64,000 bases of DNA, from NCBI RefSeq assembly GCF_018873765.1, contig NC_057917.1, forward strand, positions 57,284,464 to 57,348,463. Direction: 5' to 3'. The notes beneath the pieces are model-generated. The model did not search any database. It was not told the DNA's origin and was given only the letters and a program-made list of their open reading frames with translations. Origin of the DNA: Telopea speciosissima (taxonomy: Eukaryota; Streptophyta; Magnoliopsida; Proteales; Proteaceae). Of the stretch, positions 32,387 through 42,946 are shown in pieces; the first letter of the stretch is position 1; each line of letters starts with the position of its first letter. Position numbers and translations under genes: made by a program.

Positions 32387-35300
32387 TGTTGAGAGAACAA
32401 CTAGTTGATTAATGCTTAAGTGATTAATCCTATCACTTAGCCCTTTATTTATAGTAATAGAATCAAAGAGTACAACTCCTAATCAAAGTAGGAATGCTAA
32501 TAACAGAAATAGAAACAACTAGGAATGCACACTCCTAGTCAAACTAGGAGTGCTCCCTTTGTCTATTCTAATAGAGATCGACAAGGGGAAAAATACAGAA
32601 ATAAAAGGCAAATTACAGAATAATAAAAACAGAAAATAAAGAGGGAGAAAGTGGGAAAAAGGACCAGAATACCCCTACGGTATTCTGGCCCATATATTCT
32701 AACACTCCCCCTCAAGTTGGTGCAAAGATGTCGCACATGCCCAACTTGGCTAGAAAAGGACGAAACACTTTGCCACTCAGACCCTTTGTGAACACATCAG
32801 CCAGTTGATCAGTAGACTTCACATAGGGAACACAGATTAGTCCAGCTTCAAGTTTCTCCTTGATGAAATGTCGGTCTACCTCCACATGTTTTGTACGATC
32901 ATGTTGGACAGGATTATGAGCGATGCTTATGGCAGCCTTATTGTCACAATATAACATCATTGGAAGTTGGACAGCAACCCCAATATCTTGCAACAACCCT
33001 TTAAGCCACAACAATTCATAGATGCCATGCGCCATTGCACGGAATTCAGCCTCAGCACTGGACCTAGCCACCACATTCTGTTTCTTACTACGCCAGGTGA
33101 CGAGGTTACCTCCTACAAAAGAGCAATATCCAGAGATGGACTTCCGATCACATGAACCAGCCCAATCTGCATCAGTGTATGCTTCAACCTTCAGATGACC
33201 ATTGGAAGATAAAAGAATTCCTTGTCCCGGAGCAAACTTCAAGTATCGTAAGATGCGAAGAACCACCTCCATATGAGAAAAATAAGGGTCATGCATAAAC
33301 TGGCTGACCATACTAACTGCAATGGCAATGTCTGGCCGAGTGTGAGATAGGTAGATAAGTTTGCCGACCAACCGCTGATAACGACCTTTGTCAACTGGTG
33401 TGCCTTCTTTCTCCTTGAGTCTTGTCCTAGCTTCTATGGGAGTGTCTAAGGATGACACCCTAGCAGCCCGATTTGAGATAGTAGATCCAGGACATACTTT
33501 CTCACGAGGCGAAATATGCCCTTTGAAGAGCGAGCAACCTCTATCCCTAGAAAATATTTTAGAATCCCTAGATCCTTAATTTCAAACTCACGGCCAAGAA
33601 ACAGCTTCAACCTTTTTATCTCATCACCATCATTGTCGATCACTACAATATCATCAACATAAACTATGAGGAGAGTAACCCCATCACCCATACGTTTGAT
33701 GAACAAGGTATGATCAGCATTGCTTTGCTGGTAGCCCACTGAAAGCATAGCCCTGTGAAATCTACCGAACCAAGCTCTTGGTGACTGCTTTAAGCCATAG
33801 AGTGCACGCTTCAGTTGACAAACCTTACCCTTGGTAGCAAGACTTGAAAAACCTGGAGGAATGTCCATATATACCTCTTCTCTTAGTTCACCATGGAGGA
33901 AGGCATTCTTCACATCCAACTGCTGAAGATCCCATCCAAGGTTCACAGCACAGGATAGCAATACCCTGACAGTATTGAGTTTTGCTACTGGTGCGAAAGT
34001 CTCCTGATAGTCAATGCCATATGTCTGAGTGAAGCCTTTAGCAACTATACGTGCCTTGTACCGATCCACTGTACCATCTGCCTTCTGCTTGACCACAAAC
34101 ACCCATTTACAACGCACTGGTTTTTTCCCTGGAGGAAGAACTACAAGATCCCACGTATTGTTTTTGTTCAATGCTCTCATTTCTTCTAACATTGCTGCCT
34201 TCCACTTCCCATCTGTAGATGCTTCCTGCCAATTTTTAGGAATGGAAACAGAAGAAAGGGAGGAAACAAAAGTACGAAAAGAAGGAGAAAGAGAACTATA
34301 AGAAACAAAACGGGAAATAGGATGTAAAGTGCAGGTCCTGGTACCTTTGCAATGTGCGATGGGTAGATCAGAAGAGGAGGGCTCACTAGGAGGAGGATCT
34401 GGATCCTGAGGCGGCAACTGGATGGGTATCGGTGCTGCAGTAGACTGATTCTGCCCTCTGTTAGAACATCTCCGGTTATAAGTGAGAATGGTGGAATTGT
34501 CAATGGTCCTCTGAAAGTTACTGGAGTCAGCTCCCCCTGAGTAGGAACATTACCACCACCTATTTCCAAGGTCTCCCCTTGTATTGGAATCCCCCCAGGT
34601 AAAGGGACAGCAGCCTCGGGAGGCTGGACAGCAGCCCTCCCCAATATTGATTAAGTTAGGGTTTGGAAGAAATCCAAAAAAAAGCAATTGATGGGGGGGA
34701 GAGGAAACCAAAACTATGCTGCAGATGAAGCCAGGTGAATCAGTCCAAGAGCCTGCAGGGTATGCCTTTGATGAAGAATAAAACCAAAAACAAATAGCAA
34801 TTGTAATCAGCCCTAATCCCAATATTGATAAGGCTCAGGGTTTTGTTGTAGGAAAACCCTGAAAATAAGAGATCGAGTGGGAGAAGGGGTCTTCAGTACC
34901 AATATGAGGCTGGAAAACAGCAGTCCAGTGTCGCAGAAGTGCTCCAATATAGGGAGAAGCAGTCCCAATAAACTCAGGCCTGATCTGCAATAAAATATGG
35001 AAGCTCCAATTTCCGCAAGAGGGAACCAGCAGCAGCCATCGAACTGGAAAATTAGGTCATGAATTAGGAAAAAAAAGAGGTGAGAAGGGGCAGCAACTAG
35101 AGCATAAGATCACCTCTGTAGTGCTGCCCTTAGAAAAGGAGAAGAAGCAAGGAGAAGGAAGAGAAAAGAGATCGAGAGAGAGGGGAAAGAGAAGAGAACA
35201 CGATGGGAGGGTGGGAAAAAAAAAATTTAGGTTAGATCAATTCGTAGCTGTGATACCATGTTGAGAGAACAACTAGTTGATTAATGCTTAAGTGATTAAT

Positions 35301-35588
35301 CCCATCACTTAGCCCTTTATTTATAGTAATAGAATCAAAGAGTACAACTCCTAATCAAAGTAGGAATGCTAATAACAGAAATAGAAACAACTAGGAATGC
35401 ACACTCCTAGTCAAACTAGGAGTGCTCCCCTTGTCTATTCTAATAGAGATCGACAAGGGGAAAAATACAGAAATAAAAGGCAAATTACAGAATAATAAAA
35501 ACAGAAAATAAAGAGGGAGAAAGTGGGAGATAAAGTGGGAAAAAGGACCAGAATACCCCTACGGTATTCTGGCCCATATATTCTAACA
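32387..35588 (-). mobile_element. Young copia element with internal deletion
   Basis: LTRs 32387-32704 and 35259-35588 (TGTTGAGAG...TTCTAACA) differ at two substitutions plus a 12-bp duplication by eye, and perfect 5-bp duplications GGAGG flank them (32382-32386, 35589-35593). The purine-tract complement CTCCCCCTC is at 32705; the primer-site complement GCTGTGATACCA is at 35247-35258. Only RT and RNase H survive; gag, protease and the integrase core are missing, so leader sequence joins directly to the integrase tail. It is 3.2 kb against about 5.5 kb for the relative at 9843-15833. Confidence 0.95.
32709..34417 (-). pseudogene. copia RT-RNase H, one frameshift
   Basis: RT (34417-33446) carries NTWDLVVLPP, CKWVFVVKQK, KGFTQTYGIDYQETFAPVAK, LDVKNAFLHGEL, LYGLKQSPRAW and YVDD at about 33650-33661. 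RNase H (33458-32712) carries TDADWAG, SSAEAEFRAMAHG, YCDNKAAI and ERTKH-type HDRTKHVEVD. The two frames overlap by one base shift near 33450; otherwise the sequence is intact, in keeping with the young LTRs. Confidence 0.92.
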
Positions 35589-36470
35589 GGAGGTAAGGGG
35601 CTCCAGGACTCTGAACAGTACCCATGAACAGTAATTTTAGAAGAAAGATTAGAGGAGAGATAAGGGAGAGGAGAAAGAAGAATCAATTTGCAAGTTTCCA
35701 AACAAAGATCAATTAATTAATTCCAAATCATGGAGAGGGGGTTAGTTACATTACTTATATAGAAACAGAATTAAAATCTCCTACACTGACTCAACTACTA
35801 AGACTTTTCTAATTATAAAGTTAAGGATTCTAAATTTCCTAAACTAACTCAAAGATTAACAACTTAGGATAGGATCAATCTCTATCTAACTATCATCAAC
35901 ATGGGACCCACAAATAAAATAATATGCAAGGTCTCAAAAACTCAATTAGAGATCAAGACGTCAATCCTTAAATCTCTTCGTAACTTTCAATGCGAAGTTA
36001 AAGCACAAGAATTTGAGATTCAAGCAAATAATAATCAATCTCATAGGATTTTTCAGCTTTGATACCAAGTTGATGTAGATCGGAGAGATGGATATGCTGG
36101 TGGTGGGTTTTAGATTGATGGAAGAGAAGAACTTGATCTGCTAAGGAAGAAGGAGAAATAAGGGCTTCTTCTGGGACTGTGAACAGGACCCATGAACAGT
36201 AGTTTTAGAAGAAAGATGAGAAGAGAGAAGAACCAGCAAAACTCCAATCTATTAATTCCAAATCATGGAGAGGGGATTGGTTACGCTACTTATTTATAGA
36301 AACATAACTAAAATCTCCTAAATTGCCTCAATTACTAGAAATTCCTAACTAGGCAGTTAAGGACTCTAAATTTCCTAAACTAACTAAAAGACTAATAACT
36401 TAGGATAAGATATTTCCCTATCCAACTATCACTAACATGGGACCCACTGACAAAAAATATTTTTCGTACA

Positions 36471-37598
36471 CCCCTTAAAACCCCCATTTTTTGGCTATAT
36501 ATTTCAGCCCATTACCATAATAAGACCTAAAATTCAAGTACCAACATGAACCCATATTAAATTCTCGCCAAATTTAAACCAGGCCTGCATTATGTAGTCT
36601 ATCACTCTATCATGCTACCATATTGCTTGACAATGCCATAGGCAATCACAGTATGTTCAGGTTTTACATAATATATCCTCACTACATTACAAGCATATTG
36701 CACTTTTCAGTGTGTTCTTTTGTTATCTAGTATCTATCATTTCAGAAGTGAGAAAATAAGTATTGACTTCAAACTCAATTAAGGAATCAGTTAAATAGAC
36801 ATACAACCAGACCAAAAAGAGAAGGAAAAGGACTGAAGAGTAGTTAAACTGCTCTTTTACATTAAGGATCAAGGACTTCAGTGCAACATATAGAAACTGA
36901 GTTATGGCACTGCGGGCTGCTATGGAATTCTTCCTTATTCCACTAAAAATCACAGTGGGCCTTCCACTTCACAAAACCTTATTCATTGTAATCTTTTCAA
37001 CAAAGAATCACATTCTAGCTATGCTTTCCTGGAGACAACAATGAAGTCAGAAGTAGGTAAAAGTTTTCCAATTTGATGTATCTCTACCAAAACAACTAGG
37101 TCCAAGTACAGACATCATTCAGTACAACAACAGAAATATTTCTGTGTTGAGGAAAAGAAAATTGCATCTGCAAAAGAAAGTTGAGGAAGATTGGCAGTCC
37201 CACTTAATGAAAGCTGTTACAAAGCATGATCAGTAACGTCAGAAATCAACCAGAGGAATTTTAAGTGAATTCTTGCCCGAGGTGATGGAATCAGAATAAC
37301 AGGCATTGAACAGTTCACCATGCTTAAGTTATTTTGAGATTTATCTGATGCAAAAATAAATTATTAACAAAACAAAAAAGCAGATGACAAGGGAAAGGAA
37401 CCAGAAGGGGAAAAAATACGAAAACGAAAAAGCAAGTCCAGCTTAAGAGACCAAACACCAGCTTGATTGGGAAATAATCCATATTAACTGACTGAGGAAC
37501 GTTCAGAGTGTGCATTTTAACAAAGAAACATTGACCTTTATTTAAAATTTTGCTGCAGCATATCAAGTAGATCCTCTTTCATTTTAGCTGGCTACAAT
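36471..37598. other. Intergenic, no gene seen
   Basis: A minus-strand frame at about 36835-36965 is open and faintly exon-like but has no convincing splice partners. The remainder shows no repeat with a second copy in this window. Confidence 0.4.
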
Positions 37599-37605
37599 TT
37601 CTAAT

Positions 37606-38421
37606 ACAACAACAAACAACAAACACAACAACAACAACAACAACAACAACAAACTCAGCCTTATCCCAACTTAATGGGGTCGGCTACATGGATCTAAACA
37701 AAATAAGGGGAATGTAGAAATGGAAAAAGAGGGATGGTAAATGAGATGAGAAATAAAAAATGGCAAATGGCAAATGAAAGATGGAAAATAAAATATAAAA
37801 GTAAGAGGAAAAAGGCACCACCCAGCAGGTCAGAAGAAACTCAGCTAAATGAGCTCTGCTACATGAATCCTTGCCCTCCAATAGGCTTTAACCGAGGTCA
37901 TAAGACCTAGACTATGCATGTCCTTCCTCATAACTTCTCCTATGGTCATTTTAGGCCTGCCTCTAGCTCTTTTAGCTCCTTCAATCGGAATCAAATCACT
38001 CCTCCTTGCTAGGGCATCCTTAGGCCTCCGTTGAATATGACCATACCACCTCAAACGACTCTCTCGGAGCTTGTCATTGATCGGGTCAACTCCCAAGTCA
38101 GTTCTACTATGCTCATTCCTTACTTTATCCTTCTTAGTTTTTCCACACATCCATCTTAACATCCTCATCTCTGCTACACATAGTTTCTGAATAAGATTTT
38201 TTTTAACTGCCCAACATTCTGCCCCATACATCATAGCCAGTCGTACAACAGTTCTACAGAACTTTCCTTTGAGCTTTAAAGGAATACGTCAATCACACAG
38301 CCCCCTGGATGCAACTCTCCACTGCATCCATCCTACTTTAATTCTCTGTGAAACATCATCCTCTATGTCACCTTCTTTATTTATGATTGACCCTAGATAT
38401 CTAAAATAGTCACTTTGTGCC
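37606..38421 (-). mobile_element. RTE LINE, 5'-truncated, copy B
   Basis: Flanked by 7-bp duplications TTCTAAT (37599-37605, 38422-38428). The GTT tail (AAC repeats on plus at 37606-37652) marks its 3' end. The minus frame 38234-37845 encodes the RTE reverse-transcriptase C-terminus: MMYGAECWAVKK, AEMRMLRWMCGKT, RESRLRWYGHIQRRP and ARGRPK. Only the last ~0.8 kb was copied, typical of 5' truncation. Confidence 0.9.
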
Positions 38422-38428
38422 TTCTAAT

Positions 38429-40957
38429 GATTCTAGTAATTGTTTATAGGGAAAAAGTACATGTTTTTTTTTTTTGGTAATAAGTACATTTTGTCAGTTG
38501 TACTACCCTCTCACTCTCAGTCTCTCTCCTCTCTCATTAAATATGCACCCCTTCTCTCCTCATTAAATATACCATTTCGCTACCTGCTATTAGCTTGGCA
38601 TGTAAGACGCTTGATGTGCGGGCAGCATGTAGATCCCTCTCCTTTGTTTATGTAGTTCCAAATTTACTCAGTTTATTGCCCTTTTCACTATTGTAATTAT
38701 TTTTCACCTTTAAACTAGAATTGTTATACATCATTCCTACTACTTTTTTTTGTCCATATAGTAGCTACCTGACCCTCCTCAGACCCCACAGTGGCAGGAG
38801 CCTTGTGCACTGGGTACGTCCTTTTTTTTTTTTATAGTAGCCATCTTAGAGCCTATGATCAATGCATCAGAATGTGAAACAATTAATAGAAGATTAAGGA
38901 CAAATGACGCCACCCTAAAGCTTGGGTGGTGAGCAGTCCATTTGCCTGGTCTTTACCATTCCATCACGTCTTCCACAATGCCTTAATCTGGACTGCGGCT
39001 CTATTCAAATAACAAGTGAGCAACCAGAGGGAGGGTGTCTGTAGCCTGTTGATAAGCTTTCTGGAAGACAGATAAAGCCTTTGAAATATTAAACAATTAA
39101 GCTTGTTTTGGTCTAAGTATTATTTCTTGATCATTTCCCCCTGCATGCATCACTCTTAACCTTCTACTTGATTATTATAAGACCCTACTCCAACTCTAAA
39201 CATCATCAGACACTATTTAAAACACTAGCTTAAATAACAGGGAAGAAACCAGAAGTTAAGAGCAATATTTTTTTCTTGGGTATTTTTGGGAAAGAAAAAC
39301 TCTTAATCTCAGCACACAGATGTTTTTCTAATCCAAGGGTGGATATGTTTTATTCTTCTCCTTGGGATTTAAAAAAAAAAGGTTTTCTATTGGTGAAAGA
39401 GAGAGAGGAATAGGAATGGATATAGAGAGGGGGAGAAAGAGAGGAAAAAGGAAGACCAAGGAGCTGGTTGTAATGTTATTTTCTTTGACACTACTGAATT
39501 TTGCTTTCGAGAAACCTGTGGATGAAGGCAGAATGCCAAACCACATTGAATTAGTGTTTCTTTTTATTTTTTGCACTTTACAGCGTTCTCTTGTTTCCAT
39601 TACATTCAAATTAGATTTGCAATATTTCATAACAAACAAGGATGAGAAAATAAATCCCAAAATCATTAATCATACAACCAAGAACTAAGCATCAATTCCC
39701 TTGTTCTAGTCAATTGGAAATTTTGATAATAACCTAAAGCCAAGCAACATTTCTGCCAAATAGTATTAAAAAGAACAAATCTTCAAACAATAAAAAAGTC
39801 AGAACTGAATACCACAACCGGTGGGATGACAGCTAGTTTAGTATGTTAGGAGATATTACTATTGCCAAACCCAATGCCTGCATTGCATTTGTGAGTAAAA
39901 GAGTAATTCAACAAACATTGTGTTAGACAGTACCTGATGGTTCACAAGCGGCTGAGAAGTCATTCCATAAGGGCTTATTCAATCCAATTGTACTATGTAA
40001 TCTTTTAAAAGGTGTTCTGAGTGACCTGCAACATTTCTGCCAAATAGTATTAATTAGAATAAATCTTCATACAATAAAAAAGTAAGAACTGAATATACTT
40101 CCAATCATTTGACAAGCATGCAAAACAAAGTCTGAACTTGGAAGGAGAAACAAGCATGCAGTGAAATGGCTAACCAAGCAACCTAAAGATATAAACAACT
40201 ATGTGGCATGCAAGAGTGATCTCATTTTACTTGTCCAATTAAGTTTTCAGCAGTACTTATTACGTAACAACAGCAATTTTGAAAGTCCTTGCTTTCTGAT
40301 CACCGAAGTTCTATTAGAATCAATAAGAAACCAACAACAGATATAAAAAATGTATACAAGAATCAACAAGAAACTAAAATAAATAGATCTTAATGCCTCT
40401 CCTCTATTAGAATTCATTCATAACAATCCTACCTTCTACAGCTATCAAGGACACAAAAGAAGAACGCCAAGAGAATAAACTCAGTATACAAGCAATACTT
40501 TGAAACTATACATAAAATGGGCACCCAAGCAACCTCCACATATAATTAACCATGTGGAATGCCAAAGTGCTCTCATTTTACTCATCCAATTTCACAGATT
40601 TATTTATTCAGCAGTACACGAAAATCACTAATTTTGAAATTCTCTGCTCTTCAATCATGGAAATTCTATAAACAAAACCAACAACAGGTATTCAAAGTTT
40701 CTGACAATCAAAAGGAAACTCAAACAAATAAAAATTAACACCAAAATTTATAGATATCAAAAGCATATAAACATAACACCCAAGACAAGAATCTAAGTAA
40801 AGAAAACAAAAATCTGATCTTTCAGTATAATACCAAAGGCAAACAAATGAAAACCAAAAAAGACCCACTTATCGAAACCGTGGAAGGGTTTTATCAAGGA
40901 AAACAATTTTGTTTGGTAATCCAAAGAACCGGATTTCTTCGCCGAGGGATTGAACCA
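38429..40957. other. Intergenic with an Au SINE end, no gene seen
   Basis: Apart from the SINE end at 38762-38832 the region is AT-rich without supported ORFs. The block AACATTTCTGCCAAATAGTATT occurs twice (about 39747 and 40029), a short local duplication. Confidence 0.4.
38762..38832 (+). mobile_element. Au-type SINE 3' end
   Basis: CAGACCCCACAGTGGCAGGAG, then CCTTGTGCACTGGG, then TACGTCC and a run of T. This is the 3' end of the same SINE family as at 938-1035, in the opposite orientation, 5'-truncated. Confidence 0.6.
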
Positions 40958-41041
40958 GCTTGGTGCAGTTCGGTACTTTGTTCTGCACATCTGGGTCTCT
41001 TCCAAACCATGCGATATTCAAGTACCGGAACTGCACCAAGC
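40958..41041 (-). ncRNA. Possible small-RNA hairpin, miR168-like arm
   Basis: GCTTGGTGCAGTTCGGTACTT (40958-40978) pairs with 41020-41041 over 21 base pairs with one bulged base; the loop is 41 bases. A minus-strand TATA box (TATATAAG, 41140-41147) lies about 100 bp upstream, so the start would be about 70 bp before the hairpin. The plus-strand arm shares GCTTGGTGCAG and TCGG with the miR168 core. The near-perfect stem also fits a young inverted duplication. Which strand is transcribed is not known. Confidence 0.4.
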
Positions 41042-41139
41042 AATTTCAAGCCATCAACAACCATATTGAATCATCAAAAAACCAATCAGTAATAAAAATG
41101 ATTTGTTGTCCTCGGTGACAAATTCTAAAAGGAACCTAT

Positions 41140-41147
41140 CTTATATA
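41140..41147 (-). promoter_or_regulatory. TATA box on the minus strand
   Basis: The minus strand reads GCTATATAAGATAGG. It is the best TATA match near the hairpin and would start transcription around 41110, running through it. Confidence 0.35.
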
Positions 41148-41400
41148 GCTTCCTGGTTTTCCATTTTAAGCCAAAATTTATAGTATTTAACGTGCTCTGT
41201 TCTTCCTCCCTTCTCCCTTTCCCTCACAGAAAGACTGAAGAGGGTAATTTAGAAGAATCCGCAAGGAACGCAACCAACAAACTACTAGAAATCACAAGTA
41301 ACGTTAAATTCAACTTACCATGTCCCAGGATTTACGGGGAATCCTACGCCACCAGCAAGACTCAAAACCACTTGCCCTCGTACTTGACCATGGGCTACAT

Positions 41401-41462
41401 TAGCCGTCTCTGTCTCTCTCTCTCAATCTCTCAATCTCTCAATCTCTCAATCTCTCAATCTC
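41401..41462. repeat. Microsatellite of CTCTCAAT units
   Basis: (TC)n leads into five tandem TCTCAATC octamers. Confidence 0.9.
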
Positions 41463-41920
41463 CACCTTCCTTTTTTATTCATTTATGTTTCATGTAAGGG
41501 TGTCGACCAGATAATTTGTACCTTTGTTTCTCCTCTTAGAATGTGAAAACAGACTAACATGTGCTGCGGTGGGTGAGGGAGACCTTCCAATTTTACATGA
41601 TGGAATAGACCAGGAATCTAGAGTCATGGCAGTAGGGTCTGTTTTTGGCCATTAGTTTGTTTGTGTTCTTTCTCAGCTGTGGCTTGTGGGGCTTCTTTCT
41701 TTGAAAAATATTTTCATATTCAGATTATCTCTCTCCAACAGAATAGTATAGGGAAGGGGTTTGCTATCAGGTTGTGGTCCTGCGTCAGCACTGCCAATGG
41801 GAGCATGCACACCCGCTTTTAAAGGGAAGGGCAGGGTGGTCATTTCACTAACCCATCCGAGAGGGCTCATGGGATGTTGTGGGGCAATGTTCGTCATCCC
41901 CCCTAAAAAAAGTTGAGAAG

Positions 41921-42078
41921 CAGTTTTTCGTTCGGGAGTGTGGCTTATGTCAGCACTCCCATGTGTCTATCTCTCTCCTCCTCAAAACAAGAGGGTAGAG
42001 GAGTCTTTTCATTTGGGGAGGAGAGAGATAGACTCATGGGAGTGTTGGCATAGGCCACACTCCTGAACATAGTTCTTT
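41921..42078. mobile_element. Foldback MITE, family B copy 1
   Basis: Two inverted arms of about 50 bp: GGGAGTGTGGCTTATGTCAG in the left arm, and the complement of the right arm reads GGAGTGTGGCCTATGCCAAC. Both run on to TCTATCTCTCTCCTCC. The loop is about 35 bp. A second copy is at 45216-45385. No ORF. Confidence 0.75.
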
Positions 42079-42164
42079 TTCCCAAAAATGTTGTAGGGGA
42101 AAAATTCTCACGATGCGAGAGTGTGAATTTATTCCAACGTTATAACGAGTTGTGGGGTTTACAC

Positions 42165-42938
42165 TAAGGGTGTCAATCGGTTCGGTTTCGGGTATTCGGT
42201 CCAGTTTTGGTTCGGTTTCATGCATTGTAGGTGTGACCCGAAATCGAACCGATACCCGACTCGGTTTTGTACTTGCAATCGAATCTGAACCCCCCTCGGT
42301 TTAGTTCGGTCTCGATTCTATTTCGGTTTCATAAAATAGTTTTCATTCGGATTTCATTTGGTTTTTACTGTAATATAATTCGGTTCTTGTATATGGTTCC
42401 TTTTTTTTTTTATGGAATGACAACACCATCAAACCTTTAAATTGACAATACTACTTTGTTTTTAGTAAATTTCAAAATGCCTTGTCGATTAGATATTTAG
42501 ATCGTTCGGACTTAGGAGAAAATGGAACGTTTGAATTTGAAAGAATTGTAAGATTAACTTGAAGTAAAAGAGTAAGATTAAAATAAAAGCAATAAAATAG
42601 GAAAGGAAATATGAAAAGCCAATCGGTTAGAGAATTAGAGTTATAGTGATAAACAATTACCAAAAAACAAATACGGTTTTGATTACTTACTTACTTTAAA
42701 TATTTAATCACTTAATTATCTTATTAAATATCTTTTACCTAATTAAAAGAAATAGGGTTTGGGGATTAAATGGGTATTTGATTCGATTTCGGTTCAAACC
42801 GATGATTTAGACATGGAACCGAACCGAACCGAATTAATATATCCAATATTTGAACCGAAACCAAACCGAATTAATTCGGTTCGGCTCGGCTCGATTTTGG
42901 ATTCGATTTTCGGTTTCGGTTAGATATTGACACCCTTA
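42165..42938. mobile_element. hAT-like non-autonomous element
   Basis: 774 bp with perfect 13-bp inverted ends TAAGGGTGTCAAT and perfect 8-bp duplications GTTTACAC (42157-42164, 42939-42946). Both subterminal regions are packed with TTCGGTT / CCGAACC motifs in direct and inverted order, as expected for transposase binding sites of hAT elements. The interior is AT-rich and has no transposase. Confidence 0.92.
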
Positions 42939-42946
42939 GTTTACAC

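Larger units (their letters stand above)
32301..36470 (-). mobile_element. LTR pair with very short interior, host of a copia
   Basis: Two related LTR-like segments start TGATGYAGATCGGAG: one at 32301-32386 continuing at 35594 to about 35905 after the copia is removed, one at 36073 to about 36460. Between them lie only about 165 bp ending in a primer-site complement GCTTTGATACCA (36057-36068). This is the plan of a TRIM-like, non-autonomous minus-strand element. Outer borders and target duplication are not certain. Confidence 0.55.

Noticed and set aside
36723..36965. Exon-like minus frame (SIAARSAITQFLYVALKS)
   Set aside because: No convincing donor/acceptor pair or neighbouring exon; left as unassigned.
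37616..37655. AAC microsatellite
   Set aside because: It is the 3' tail of the RTE LINE, not an independent repeat.
40793..41092. Overlapping ORFs on both strands at the hairpin
   Set aside because: The inverted repeat keeps both strands open; no ORF has a coherent start and neighbours, although one minus frame looks mildly protein-like.
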